A stretch of 64,000 nucleotides of DNA from Streptomyces olindensis (GCA_000696115.1 JJOH01000011.1:124001-188000); one strand, 5' to 3'. Positions 42,847 to 51,766 are shown, numbered from the stretch's first letter. Numbers and translations are program-made. Notes: generated by a model from the letters alone, not told the origin.

Positions 42847-42885
42847 GTGTCTGTCGTGGGACGGAGGCCGTCCCACGACAGACAC
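42847..42885. terminator. Bidirectional hairpin terminator
   Basis: Perfect 17-bp inverted repeat beginning GTGTCTGTCGTGGGACG (42847-42863 and 42869-42885) with a 5-nt loop. It lies between the convergent methyltransferase and XRE-DUF5753 genes, 5 nt after one stop and 7 nt from the other. Confidence 0.88.
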
Positions 42886-42892
42886 ACGCATG

Positions 42893-43807
42893 TCACGGGT
42901 AGCGCTGCTCCATCGTCCGGCGCAGCATCTCGAGGGAGTCACGCGGCTTCAGCGCCTCGTCCGCGAGGCGGTCCAGCGCGATCCGGTACTCCTCCGTCTC
43001 GTCCCGGTCCTCCAGGAAGTTGGCGCTCCTGATGTGCTCCAGGTAGACCACGTCGGGAAGGTCCAGGCCGCCGAAGCGGAGATACGTCACCGGGATGGCG
43101 GGCGCCGAGGCGTTCGTGACGCCCAGCGGCACGATCTGCACCGTCACATTGGGGCGCCGCGCCATCTCGACGAGGTGCGCGAGCTGTTCCCGCATCACGT
43201 CGGTGCTGCCCAGGACGCGCAGCAGCACGGACTCGTCGATGATCGCCCACAGCTGCGGGGCGTCGGACCGCGACAGCAACCGCGCCCGGCGCATGCGGAG
43301 TTCGACGCGCCGCTCCACCTCGCCGGCCGGCGCGTTCGGCAGGCCGCGCTCCACCACCGCCCTGGTGTAGGCGGGGATCTGCAACAGGCCGGGCACGTAC
43401 TGGATCTCGAACGTACGGATCGTGGCGGCGGCCTCCTGAAGTCCGACCAGGCGGTCGAACCACTCGGGCATCAGCCGCTTGTCGTACCGCTGCCACCAGC
43501 CCGGCTCACCGGCGCGCTGCAGCAGCTTGAGCAGCACCGAGGCTTCGTAGGCGTCGGTGCCGTACAGCTCCAGCAGCGCCCGGACATCGCTCTCCGTCGG
43601 CGGGCGGCGGCCCTTGCCCGCCTCGATGCGGGACAGTTTCGCGGCGCTGAAACCGACAGCGCGCGCCGCCTGGTCCTGGGCCAGCCCGGCGTCCTCACGG
43701 AAGCCTGCCAGCTGTACGCCGACGAGCATCTTCAGCAGAGTCGGCGCCGGCTCGGGCCTGTCCAGGTAGGGTTCCAGACGGGAGATGCGATGCGACGCGG
43801 CGGACAT
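42893..43807 (-). CDS. XRE-family regulator with DUF5753 domain (WhiJ/AbaA-like)
   Basis: 304 residues; ATG 43807 behind GGGAG. N-terminal HTH (LAGFREDAGLAQDQAARAVG, then FSAAKLSRIEAGKG) followed by the DUF5753 domain (IRTFEIQYVPGLLQIPAYTR, LLSRSDAPQLWAIIDESVL and VVYLEHIRSANFLED). This family, including WhiJ, works with a small DUF397 protein that relieves repression in development and antibiotic control. The DUF397 gene lies immediately upstream in the same orientation and an ATPase gene is divergent. Confidence 0.92.
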   Translation of the reverse strand: MSAASHRISRLEPYLDRPEPAPTLLKMLVGVQLAGFREDAGLAQDQAARAVGFSAAKLSRIEAGKGRRPPTESDVRALLELYGTDAYEASVLLKLLQRAGEPGWWQRYDKRLMPEWFDRLVGLQEAAATIRTFEIQYVPGLLQIPAYTRAVVERGLPNAPAGEVERRVELRMRRARLLSRSDAPQLWAIIDESVLLRVLGSTDVMREQLAHLVEMARRPNVTVQIVPLGVTNASAPAIPVTYLRFGGLDLPDVVYLEHIRSANFLEDRDETEEYRIALDRLADEALKPRDSLEMLRRTMEQRYP

Positions 43808-43958
43808 CCTGACTCCCAGCAGACCGGCACAAGGGCGACTTACACTATCGCACCCGGCCGGGCCTCTCCGCATCAGCCCGTACGCCCGCATGGACAGGGG
43901 AAGTTGGGTTCCGCTTCACCAGGGAGGCTCCACACCGCGGACGCGTCGGCACCCCCGC

Positions 43959-44189
43959 TCACACCAAGTGGTCGAACTCGCCGTCCTTCGCCCCGGCCAG
44001 GAACGCCGCCACCTCAGCGGCCGTGTAGACCAGGGCGGGTCCGTCGGGGTCGCGGGAGTTGCGCAGGGCGATCCCCCCGTCCACGAGAGGGGCCACCTCG
44101 ACGCAGTTGCCCTCGGCGTTGCTGTGCCGGCTCTTGATCCAGCAGGCGTCCAACGAACTCGCCCGCACTCCGTTCCGCACTGGTGGCAC
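43959..44189 (-). CDS. DUF397 small protein, partner of XRE-DUF5753
   Basis: 76 residues from GTG 44189 with AAGGAG 6 nt upstream; the longer frame above it is not supported. DUF397 pattern: WIKSRHSNAEGNCVEVAPL, then ALRNSRDPDGPALVYTAAE and a WxxF-like FLAGAKDGEFDHL end. DUF397 proteins such as BldB-related and WhiJ-associated partners bind the HTH partner. 151 nt separate it from that gene, so a second promoter is possible. Confidence 0.92.
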   Translation of the reverse strand: MPPVRNGVRASSLDACWIKSRHSNAEGNCVEVAPLVDGGIALRNSRDPDGPALVYTAAEVAAFLAGAKDGEFDHLV

Positions 44190-44264
44190 CGCAGTCTCCT
44201 TGCTCTCCGGCCGTACTCGTCCCGGCTCGCGTACCCACAACGGCTTGTTTTCCACGCAATTTCT

Positions 44265-44301
44265 CGTGCAATTGCACGCGAGCGCCGTCAGCGTGGATAA
44301 T
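44265..44301. promoter_or_regulatory. Divergent promoter with a 14-bp palindrome over the -35 boxes
   Basis: Perfect palindrome CGTGCAATTGCACG at 44265-44278. It contains TTGCAC on both strands, serving as -35 for the ATPase gene (44272-44277; -10 GATAAT at 44296-44301; spacer 18 nt) and possibly for DUF397. It is a good operator candidate for the XRE regulator. Confidence 0.5.
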
Positions 44302-44360
44302 AGCTGCGGCGTCAACCCCCGTGCTGGCGCCGCGTCCTGACGTCGCATCGGGGAGATGCC

Positions 44361-44930
44361 GTGTCATCACCTGCGCATCATGTGCTCCGGCAGCCGAGTG
44401 GGGCTGCGGCGCACGCAGGCGCATCGGCGACGGCCCACGACCTCCCGCCCGGCCCGCTCACGGCGACGCCGTACGGAACCCCGCCCGCGATGCCGGAGAC
44501 GGTGCCGCAGCCCCCGGCCGCCCTGTCCGCCTCGGCCGCCCTGCGTGTCGAGTGCAGCCGGGAGGGCTTCGCGCGCGTCCGGTCCTTCACACGTGACACC
44601 CTCCACGTGTGGTCGCTCGACCACTGCTGTGACGACGCCACCCTCGTCATCACCGAGCTCACCGCCAACGCCGCGACGCACGCGGTGGCGGGCACACCGG
44701 GTGCGCCGGAGATCCGGCTCGGATTCCTCCTGGACCCGACGCACCTGCTGGTCACCGTCTCCGACCCCGACGACCATCCGCCCGTGTACGCGCCCGCCGG
44801 CTCCTCCCTGGAGGAGAACGGCCGCGGCCTGTGCATCGTCGACGCCCTGTCCGAGGAATGGGGCTGGACCCCCAGCCCTCCGGCGGGCAAGACGGTCTGG
44901 GCCAGATTGTCGACCTGTCCACCCCTCTGA
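44361..44930 (+). CDS. ATP-binding anti-sigma-factor-like protein (HATPase_c_2)
   Basis: 189 residues; GTG 44361 behind GGGGAG. About 55 disordered proline-rich residues are followed by a GHKL ATPase domain: ITELTANAATHAV (N box), TVSDPDDHPP (G1 box) and NGRGLCIVDALSEEWGW (G2 region). Similar RsbW/SpoIIAB-like proteins form the third member of AbaA/WhiJ clusters. It probably phosphorylates or binds a sigma-factor antagonist. Divergent from DUF397. Confidence 0.88.
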   Translation: MSSPAHHVLRQPSGAAAHAGASATAHDLPPGPLTATPYGTPPAMPETVPQPPAALSASAALRVECSREGFARVRSFTRDTLHVWSLDHCCDDATLVITELTANAATHAVAGTPGAPEIRLGFLLDPTHLLVTVSDPDDHPPVYAPAGSSLEENGRGLCIVDALSEEWGWTPSPPAGKTVWARLSTCPPL

Positions 44931-44958
44931 CACGACTGCCGCGGAAAGGCCCCCAGCC

Positions 44959-45495
44959 ATGCGCAGCGCTTCGACGGAACACCCGAGCAGCGAGCGCCCC
45001 GACGCCCCGACCGGGGTGGCCCGGATCACGCCGCTCACGGCACTGGACCGCGTGCCGTGGGGCGACATCCAGGACTCCACCGGTTCGGCGGCGGCCATCC
45101 CCCTGCTGCTCAACGGCATCGCCTGGGGCGACGCCGACACGGCCCGGTCCGCCCTCGACGACCTGCGGAAACGGATCTGTCAGTTCGGCTTCGTCGTGGA
45201 GCAGGCGACCGCCGCCACGGTGCCGTTCCTGTGGGAGCTGGCGAAGCTGCCGCAGGTGACCTGCCGCGCCGAGATCATCCAGCTGCTCAAGAGCATCGCC
45301 GACGCCCGGCAGTGGGAGAGCACCGCCGCCGTCTATCCGAAGCTGATGAACCGCCGGGAGAACCCGGTGGTGTGGGAGCGCGCCGCACGGCAGGCGGTAC
45401 GCGCCCGGCGCGGCGACCTCGGCCGGCTGATGGCCGACGAGGACACCGAGATCGCCCGCGCCACCACCGAGCTGGCCCGCGCCCTCGCCACCTGA
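44959..45495 (+). CDS. Hypothetical HEAT-like helical protein
   Basis: 178 residues from ATG 44959, 28 nt after the ATPase gene, so probably co-transcribed. Predicted almost all helical with repeat-like blocks (AAIPLLLNGIAWGDADTARS, TVPFLWELAKLPQ and CRAEIIQLLKSIADAR), suggestive of HEAT or armadillo-like packing. No catalytic motif and no named family recognised. The first 25 residues look disordered. By position it may modulate the adjacent anti-sigma-like protein. Confidence 0.7.
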   Translation: MRSASTEHPSSERPDAPTGVARITPLTALDRVPWGDIQDSTGSAAAIPLLLNGIAWGDADTARSALDDLRKRICQFGFVVEQATAATVPFLWELAKLPQVTCRAEIIQLLKSIADARQWESTAAVYPKLMNRRENPVVWERAARQAVRARRGDLGRLMADEDTEIARATTELARALAT

Positions 45496-45623
45496 GGCCA
45501 TGGTGCGTTTCCCGGGGGCCGGGAGCCCATGCGGGTCCGGAGTCGTGACGAAACGGTGAGGGCCCCCTGTCACCATGGGTGATGCCCCTCGCCTCCCGGG
45601 GCCGGGCAGTGTAGACATGGCAC

Positions 45624-48359
45624 ATGGTCCGACTCTTGGGTCGATCCGGGACTCGATCGCCCCTGCGGCTCGGCGCTGCACCGTCCGCACGGCAGCGGCG
45701 GGAGGCGGGCCCGTCGCGGTGGCGTCCGGTGGCGGGGCTGCGGTCGGCGCTGGGCGGGCGCAGCGTCGCCGGACAGGTGTTCCTGCTGGTCGTGGTGATC
45801 GTGCTGCTGCTGGTCGTGGCCGCCGTGGTGGCGCTGGTCCTGCAGGTGCGGCACGACACGACACTGGAGGCCCGCAACCGTTCCCTCGCCGTCGCGGAGA
45901 CCTTCGCCAACGCGCCGGGCACCGTCGAGGCGCTGCGCGGCCCCGACCCCACGGCCGTCCTGCAGCCGAGGGCCGAGGCCGCCCGTGAACGGTCGGAGGT
46001 CGACTTCGTCGTCGTCATGAACACCGACGGCATCCGCTACACCCACCCCAAGACGGACCGCATCGGCAAACGGTTCGTCGGGACGATCGCACCGGCGCTG
46101 GCCGGAAAGGCCGTGACCGAGGAGATCGAGGGCACCATCGGCCCCCTCGTGCAGGCCGTGGTGCCGGTGAAGGACCCGGACGGGCGGGTCGTGGGCCTGG
46201 TCTCCGCGGGCATCACGACGGCGAACGTCGGCGGGACCGCCGACGAGCAGCTGCCGCTCCTCCTCTCCGCCGCCGCCGCGGCGCTCGCCCTGGCGACGGC
46301 GGGTGCCGCGCTGGTGAGCAGGCGGCTGCTGCGGCAGACGCACGGCCTCGGGCCGCACGAGATGACCCGGATGTACGAACACCACGACGCCGTGCTGCAC
46401 GCCGTCCGCGAGGGCGTCCTCATCGTCGACGTCGGCGGCACCCTGGTCCTCGCCAACGACGAGGCGCACCGGCTGCTCGGGCTGCCCGCCGACGCCGAGG
46501 GCCGGCACGTCCTCAGCCTCGGCCTCGACCCGGACACCGCCGACCTGCTGGCCTCCGGGCGCGTCGCCACGGACGAGGTGCACCTCGTCGGTGACCGGCT
46601 CCTGGCCGTCAACCAGCGGACCACGGACCACGCGGGCGGCCCGCCCGGCAGCGTCGCCACACTGCGCGACTCCACCGAGCTGCGCGCCCTGTCCGGCCGG
46701 GCCGAGACCGCGCGGGAACGGCTCAACATGCTGTACGACGCCGGCGTGGGCATCGGGACGAGCCTCGATGTGACGCGCACGGCCGAGGAGCTGACCGAGC
46801 TGGCCGTGCCCCGGTTCGCCGACTTCGCCACCGTGGACCTGTTCGACGCGGTGCTGGGCGGCGGGCAGCCGGACGCGGCCGCCGCGCTGAGCCGCACGGC
46901 GCTGAGCGGGATCCGCAAGGACGCTCCGCTGTACGCCGTCGGCGAGCGGATCAGGTTCGTCGAGTCCTCCCCGCAGGGCCGCAGTCTCGCCACCGGCCGG
47001 CCCGTCCTGGAACCCCGGCTGAGCAAGGCCCCCGGCTGGCAGGCGCAGGACCTCGAACGCTCGGCGCAGATCGTCGACTACGGCATCCACTCCCTGATCA
47101 CGGTGCCGCTGCGGGCCGGCACCCTGGTGCTGGGCGTGGTCAGCTTCTGGCGCTACGAGAAGCCGGAGCCGTTCGACGAGGACGAGCTGGCCCTGGCGGA
47201 GGAGTTGGTCGCGCGGGCCGCCGTCTCCATCGACAACGCGCGCCGCTACACGCGCGAGCACAGCATGGCGGTGACGCTCCAGCGCAGCCTGCTCCCGAGG
47301 AACCTGCCCGAGCAGGGCGCGCTGGAGATCGCCTACCGCTATCTGCCCGCGCAGGCCGGCGTGGGCGGCGACTGGTTCGACGTGCTGCCGCTGTCGGGGG
47401 CCCGGGTCGCGCTCGTGGTCGGCGACGTCGTCGGCCACGGTCTGCACGCCGCGGCCACGATGGGGCGGCTGCGCACCGCGGTGCACAACTTCTCCGCCCT
47501 CGACCTGCCGCCCGAGGAACTCATCGCCCTGCTGGACGAGTTGGTCGGCCGCATCGACCAGGACGAGACGGAGGCGGAGGGCAGCGCCCCGGTCACCGGC
47601 GCGACCTGCCTGTACGCCGTCTACGACCCGGTCTCGCGGCGGTGCACCGTCGCGCGGGCCGGGCATCCGCCGCCGGCCCTCATCCACCCCGACGGCCACG
47701 TCGAGTTCCCCGAGGTGCCGGCCGGGCCCCCGCTCGGCCTCGGCGGTCTGCCGTTCGAGACGGCCGAGCTGGAGCTGGCCGAGGGCAGCCGGCTCGTCCT
47801 CTACACCGACGGACTGGTCGAGGACCGCGAGCGGGACATCGACGTCGGCCTGGAGATGCTGCGCGAGGCCCTGGGCCGGTCCGGCCAGTCCCCCGAGGAC
47901 ACCTGCCGGACCGTCCTCGACTCACAGCTCACGGCCCGCTCCAGCGACGACATCGCCCTGATCGTCGCGCGCACCCGGGCGCTCGACGCCGGCCGGGTCG
48001 CCGAGTGGCCGGTGCCGGCCGACCCGGCGGCCGTGGGCGAGGTGCGGGCGGCGGTCAGCCGGCAACTGGCCGAGTGGGGGCTGGACGAGCTGACGTTCAC
48101 CACCGAGCTCATCCTGAGCGAGCTGGTCACCAACGCGCTCCGGTACGGAGACGGCCCCATCCGCGTGCGGGTGCTGCGCGATCGCAACCTGATCTGTGAG
48201 GTGTTCGACAGCAGCAGCACCTCGCCGCACCTGCGGTACGCGACCATGACGGACGAGGGCGGGCGGGGCCTGTTCCTCGTCGCGCAGCTCGCGGAACGCT
48301 GGGGAACGCGTTATCTGGCCGCGGGGAAGGTGATCTGGGCGGAGCAGCCCCTGCCGTGA
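45624..48359 (+). CDS. Cache-PAS-GAF-SpoIIE phosphatase with C-terminal HATPase
   Basis: 911 residues. TM helix 51-74, an extracytoplasmic CitA-like single-Cache domain (about 80-205: VDFVVVMNTDGIRYTHPK), a second TM (about 208-232), PAS (about 250-350), GAF (about 360-545), PP2C/SpoIIE phosphatase (GGDWFDVLPL, VVGDVVGHGLHAA, YTDGLVEDR) and a HATPase_c_2 kinase-like domain (LSELVTNALRYG, GGRGLFLVAQ). Such proteins both dephosphorylate anti-anti-sigma factors and carry an RsbW-like module, linking an external signal to sigma-factor control. Start ATG 45624 lacks a clear ribosome site. It stops 4 nt short of the convergent CU044_5270 gene end. Confidence 0.92.
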   Translation: MVRLLGRSGTRSPLRLGAAPSARQRREAGPSRWRPVAGLRSALGGRSVAGQVFLLVVVIVLLLVVAAVVALVLQVRHDTTLEARNRSLAVAETFANAPGTVEALRGPDPTAVLQPRAEAARERSEVDFVVVMNTDGIRYTHPKTDRIGKRFVGTIAPALAGKAVTEEIEGTIGPLVQAVVPVKDPDGRVVGLVSAGITTANVGGTADEQLPLLLSAAAAALALATAGAALVSRRLLRQTHGLGPHEMTRMYEHHDAVLHAVREGVLIVDVGGTLVLANDEAHRLLGLPADAEGRHVLSLGLDPDTADLLASGRVATDEVHLVGDRLLAVNQRTTDHAGGPPGSVATLRDSTELRALSGRAETARERLNMLYDAGVGIGTSLDVTRTAEELTELAVPRFADFATVDLFDAVLGGGQPDAAAALSRTALSGIRKDAPLYAVGERIRFVESSPQGRSLATGRPVLEPRLSKAPGWQAQDLERSAQIVDYGIHSLITVPLRAGTLVLGVVSFWRYEKPEPFDEDELALAEELVARAAVSIDNARRYTREHSMAVTLQRSLLPRNLPEQGALEIAYRYLPAQAGVGGDWFDVLPLSGARVALVVGDVVGHGLHAAATMGRLRTAVHNFSALDLPPEELIALLDELVGRIDQDETEAEGSAPVTGATCLYAVYDPVSRRCTVARAGHPPPALIHPDGHVEFPEVPAGPPLGLGGLPFETAELELAEGSRLVLYTDGLVEDRERDIDVGLEMLREALGRSGQSPEDTCRTVLDSQLTARSSDDIALIVARTRALDAGRVAEWPVPADPAAVGEVRAAVSRQLAEWGLDELTFTTELILSELVTNALRYGDGPIRVRVLRDRNLICEVFDSSSTSPHLRYATMTDEGGRGLFLVAQLAERWGTRYLAAGKVIWAEQPLP

Positions 48360-48363
48360 GCGG

Positions 48364-49326
48364 TCACCGGGCCGTGTCCGCCCGGGGCCGCTGCCCGATC
48401 CGGTCCACCACCCCCACCGCCACCAGTCCCTTGACCTCGGTGTACTTCCGGCCGCCCCGCAGCTCGCCGTCCACCCACCGGCCGCCCTGCGAGCCCTCCT
48501 GCCGCAGACCGAGGTAGGCGTAGGTCTTCGGGTCGAAGATGAAGGCGAAGGTCACGCCGGGGTGCGAGACGGCGACGCCGCGGCGGCCGAGCGCGTCCAC
48601 CGCGTCGTGGTCCAACCTGATGCCGGGCAGCTTCGCGACGGCCTCGAAGGCGGCGGCCTGGAGGCCGGGCGGCATCACACGGGGGCCGCGCAGGAGCAGG
48701 CAGGCGTTCAGGTACGCGTCCTGGGCGGCTTCCGGGCTTCCCGGGTCCCGCAGGCTGAGGACGTCCAGGAGCTTGTCGGGGTCCGTGGGCCACTTCTTGA
48801 GCTCCGCGTACTCGGTGGGGGGCCAGCGCACCTCGTGCTCGCCCAGGGGAGGTTCGTCGAGGATCCGGCCGTAGTAGCTGTACCGGGAGGGCTTGGAGCC
48901 GTCGACCGACAGCCAGCTCTCGTCCGTGAACCGCTCGGTCCTGCCGCCCTTGAGGAAGGTACGGGTGGAGATCTCCTTGGTGTAGAGGTACTGGTCGTCG
49001 CGTGGGACCGGCAGGTGCGCGCTGTCGGAGCGCGACCGCTCGGCGGCCCCGTGCAGGAGCCGCGCCGCGCCGGCCAACTGCGGTGCCGTGGCGTCCCGTT
49101 CCTCCTTGTCGGTCGTCAGGACGACGGCTCCGGTCGCGACGGCCGCGGTGGCCGTCGCGGCGAGCGCCGTGCGGAGCGCGAGCCTGCGGGGGAAGGCTCC
49201 GGCACCGCGCGGGCGGCTCTCGCTGTGGACGGCCCGCAGCAGGCGGGCCCGGGCGTCGCCGCGGGCCCGGTCGGTCAGCGGGGCCACGTCGGTCTCCAGT
49301 TCGCGCACGGCGGTGAGGTCATCCAC
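48364..49326 (-). CDS. CU044_5270 family membrane protein, ECF-sigma partner
   Basis: 320 residues from GTG 49326, overlapping the sigma-factor stop by 8 nt. Short N-terminal cytoplasmic part (VRELETDVAPLTDRARGDAR), one membrane helix (about 48-69) and a large extracytoplasmic domain (DQYLYTKEISTRTF, PPGLQAAAFEAVAKLPG and FDPKTYAYLGLR). This is the CU044_5270 pattern, encoded next to ECF sigma factors in actinobacteria, and is thought to act as an anti-sigma or accessory protein (inference). Confidence 0.85.
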   Translation of the reverse strand: MDDLTAVRELETDVAPLTDRARGDARARLLRAVHSESRPRGAGAFPRRLALRTALAATATAAVATGAVVLTTDKEERDATAPQLAGAARLLHGAAERSRSDSAHLPVPRDDQYLYTKEISTRTFLKGGRTERFTDESWLSVDGSKPSRYSYYGRILDEPPLGEHEVRWPPTEYAELKKWPTDPDKLLDVLSLRDPGSPEAAQDAYLNACLLLRGPRVMPPGLQAAAFEAVAKLPGIRLDHDAVDALGRRGVAVSHPGVTFAFIFDPKTYAYLGLRQEGSQGGRWVDGELRGGRKYTEVKGLVAVGVVDRIGQRPRADTAR

Positions 49327-49996
49327 GAGCAGTCTCCTCGGTCTCGCCGGCCGGGCCGGCCTCGTCCGTCTCGTCGTAGGGGGCGGTGGGATCGGATCCG
49401 CCCAGTGCTTCGCGCAGCTTCTTCCGGGCCCGGTGCAGCCGGGAGCGGACGGTGCCCACGGGGATGTCGAGGGCTTGGGCGGCCTCCGCGTAGTCGAGGT
49501 CGCCCCAGGCGATCACCAGCAGCACATCGCGGTGGCGGGCGGGCAGCGCGGCGAGGGCGCCGGCCAGGGCGGCGCGCGAGCCCTCGGCGCTGACGCGGGC
49601 GGCGACCCGGTCCGCCAACGGCTCGGCGTCGCCGCTCCGTTCGGCCGGTGCCTCTGCGGCGACGCGGGACAGGGCGCGCAGCCTGCGTGCCTCGGCGCGC
49701 CGGTGCCGGCCGACGAGGTTGGTGGCGATGCCGTACAACCAGGGGCGGGCCGCCGACCGCGACAGGTCGTAGCGGCGGCGCTGCTGGAAGGCGGTCACGA
49801 ACGTCTCGGCCATCAGGTCGTCGGCCGCCTCGGTGCCGAGACGCCGGGCGATGTACCAGTGGATGTCGTCGGCGTAGCGGTCGAAGAGCACCGCGAACGC
49901 GTCGGGGTCCTCCCGGGACCGCTCGATCACCGCCACGTCGGGCTCCTCGCACCGGTCGGGGGCGCGGCGGGCTCCGACGCCCGGGAGTGCGGTCAC
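49319..49996 (-). CDS. ECF-family RNA polymerase sigma factor
   Basis: 225 residues from GTG 49996 behind AGAGG. Region 2 (FAVLFDRYADDIHWYIARR, AETFVTAFQQRRRYD and RPWLYGIATNLVGRHRRAE) and region 4 (ALAALPARHRDVLLVIAWGD, AQALDIPVGTVRSRLHRARK) are intact. The acidic C-terminal tail overlaps the membrane partner gene. It is divergent from the ferredoxin reductase gene across a region with palindromes. Confidence 0.93.
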   Translation of the reverse strand: MTALPGVGARRAPDRCEEPDVAVIERSREDPDAFAVLFDRYADDIHWYIARRLGTEAADDLMAETFVTAFQQRRRYDLSRSAARPWLYGIATNLVGRHRRAEARRLRALSRVAAEAPAERSGDAEPLADRVAARVSAEGSRAALAGALAALPARHRDVLLVIAWGDLDYAEAAQALDIPVGTVRSRLHRARKKLREALGGSDPTAPYDETDEAGPAGETEETARG

Positions 49997-50144
49997 CGGT
50001 CGCCTCTCGGGCAGGGCCGATCGTCTGTCAGGTCCATGGGGCCTTCTTTCGCCGTCACGGGCATGGTCGACTGCTGTTCGCCGATGCCCGCGTTCGGGTT
50101 CCCCGGGGAGGGCGTGCGAGGGTGCCGCGACAGGCCGGACCCCT

Positions 50145-50172
50145 GCTCATAAAGTAGCTTTATGAGCTCATA
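50145..50172. promoter_or_regulatory. AT-rich palindromic operator candidate
   Basis: Perfect 10-bp inverted repeat GCTCATAAAG-TAG-CTTTATGAGC (50145-50167), overlapping a second perfect palindrome TATGAGCTCATA (50161-50172). It lies in the 261-nt divergent region between the ECF sigma gene and the ferredoxin reductase and stands out as AT-rich in GC-rich DNA. Confidence 0.6.
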
Positions 50173-50192
50173 GACCGGACCCGCATACCGAC

Positions 50193-50211
50193 TTAGGCTT
50201 GCCTTAGTTTA
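50193..50211. promoter_or_regulatory. Degenerate DmdR/IdeR-like iron-box candidate
   Basis: TTAGGCTTGCCTTAGTTTA matches the 19-bp DtxR/IdeR-type consensus at about 13 of 19 positions by hand. It is 46 nt upstream of the ferredoxin reductase start and is flanked by a second TTAGGCT. Weak evidence on its own. Confidence 0.3.
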
Positions 50212-50257
50212 GGCTTCCCGTCGAGATCGCTTGTCGCCGCTCGAAGGGAACCTGACC

Positions 50258-51622
50258 ATGCCCCGCCCCCTGCGGGTAGCCATCGTCGGATCCGGCCCCG
50301 CCGGGATCTACGCCGCCGACGCCCTGCTCAAGTCCGAGGTGGCCGCCGAGCCCGGCGTGTCCATCGACATCTTCGAGCGCATGCCGGCGCCGTTCGGACT
50401 GATCCGGTACGGCGTCGCTCCCGACCACCCGCGGATCAAGGGCATCATCACGGCCCTGCACCAGGTGCTCGACAAGCCCCAGATCCGGCTGTTCGGCAAC
50501 GTGGACTACGGCACCGACATCGGCCTGGACGACCTGCGCGCGTTCTACGACGGCGTGATCTTCGCCACCGGCGCGATGGCCGACCGGGCGCTGTCGATCC
50601 CCGGCATCGACCTCGACGGCTCCTACGGCGCCGCCGACTTCGTGTCCTGGTACGACGGCCACCCCGACGTGCCGCGCACCTGGCCGCTGGAGGCGGAGAA
50701 GGTCGCCGTGCTCGGCGTCGGCAACGTCGCGCTCGACATCGCGCGCGTGCTGGCCAAGACGGCGGACGAGCTGCTGCCGACGGAGATCCCGCCGAACGTG
50801 TACGAGGGGCTGAAGGCCAACCGGGCCAAGGAGATCCACGTGTTCGGCCGCCGGGGCCCGGCGCAGGCGAAGTTCAGCCCGATGGAGCTGCGGGAGCTGG
50901 ACCACTCCCCCAACATCGAGGTCATCGTCGACCCCGAGGACATCGACTACGACGAGGGCTCGATCGCCACCCGGCGCGGCAACAAGCAGGCCGACATGGT
51001 CGCCAAGACCCTGGAGAACTGGGCGATCCGCGACGTCGGCGACCGGCCCCACAAGCTCTTCCTGCACTTCTTCGAGTCGCCGGTGGAGGTCCTCGGCGAG
51101 GACGGCAAGGTCGTCGGCCTGCGCACCGAGCGCACGGAACTCGACGGCACCGGCAACGTCAAGGGCGCCGGCACGTTCAAGACCTGGGACGTCTCCGCGG
51201 TGTACCGCGCGGTGGGCTACCTGTCCGACAAACTGCCCAAGCTGCCCTGGGACATCGACTCGGGCACCGTCCCGGACGAGGGCGGGCGGGTCATGCAGGA
51301 GTCCGGCGAGCACCTGCAGTCCACCTACGTCACCGGCTGGATCCGGCGCGGCCCGGTCGGCCTGATCGGCCACACCAAGGGCGACGCCAACGAGACGGTG
51401 TCGAACCTGCTGGACGACTACGCGAACGGCCGGCTGCACACGCCCGCGACTCCCGCGCCGGAGGCCGTGGACGCGTTCCTCGCCGAGCGCGACATCCGCT
51501 TCACCACGTGGGACGGCTGGTACCGGCTGGACGCCGCGGAGAAGGCCCTCGGCGAGCCGGAAGGGCGCGAGCGCGTGAAGATCGTGGAGCGCGAGGACAT
51601 GCTCCGCGCCAGCGGCGCCTGA
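50258..51622 (+). CDS. fprA: FprA-type ferredoxin/adrenodoxin-like NADP+ reductase
   Basis: 454 residues from ATG 50258 with AAGGGA 8 nt upstream. FAD fold VAIVGSGPAGIYAADALL, the family-specific MPAPFGLIRYGVAPDHPRIK, the NADP-binding GVGNVALDIARVL and GRRGPAQAKFSPMELREL, and the C-terminal GWIRRGPVGLIGHTKGDA. This matches mycobacterial FprA and mitochondrial adrenodoxin reductase, which pass NADPH electrons to ferredoxins and on to P450s. No ferredoxin or P450 gene lies nearby. Ends before a strong hairpin. Confidence 0.93.
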   Translation: MPRPLRVAIVGSGPAGIYAADALLKSEVAAEPGVSIDIFERMPAPFGLIRYGVAPDHPRIKGIITALHQVLDKPQIRLFGNVDYGTDIGLDDLRAFYDGVIFATGAMADRALSIPGIDLDGSYGAADFVSWYDGHPDVPRTWPLEAEKVAVLGVGNVALDIARVLAKTADELLPTEIPPNVYEGLKANRAKEIHVFGRRGPAQAKFSPMELRELDHSPNIEVIVDPEDIDYDEGSIATRRGNKQADMVAKTLENWAIRDVGDRPHKLFLHFFESPVEVLGEDGKVVGLRTERTELDGTGNVKGAGTFKTWDVSAVYRAVGYLSDKLPKLPWDIDSGTVPDEGGRVMQESGEHLQSTYVTGWIRRGPVGLIGHTKGDANETVSNLLDDYANGRLHTPATPAPEAVDAFLAERDIRFTTWDGWYRLDAAEKALGEPEGRERVKIVEREDMLRASGA

Positions 51623-51639
51623 TCTCATATGCACCCGCG

Positions 51640-51674
51640 GGGCGGGTTCGGTGGCCATGTCACCGAACCCGCCC
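51640..51674. terminator. Hairpin terminator after fprA
   Basis: Perfect 14-bp stem GGGCGGGTTCGGTG / CACCGAACCCGCCC (51640-51653 and 51661-51674) with a 7-nt loop, followed by TT. It lies 18 nt after the fprA stop. Confidence 0.8.
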
Positions 51675-51766
51675 TTATGCGTGCTTGAACCGTGTACGAT
51701 CCAGACGCTTCACCGAACCATCACATCGCCTTCACCAGAGGGCCATGCAAGGGGGGACGAACGTCC

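Noticed and set aside
45570..47699. 709-codon minus-strand open frame
   Set aside because: Antisense to the SpoIIE phosphatase gene; no recognisable domain.
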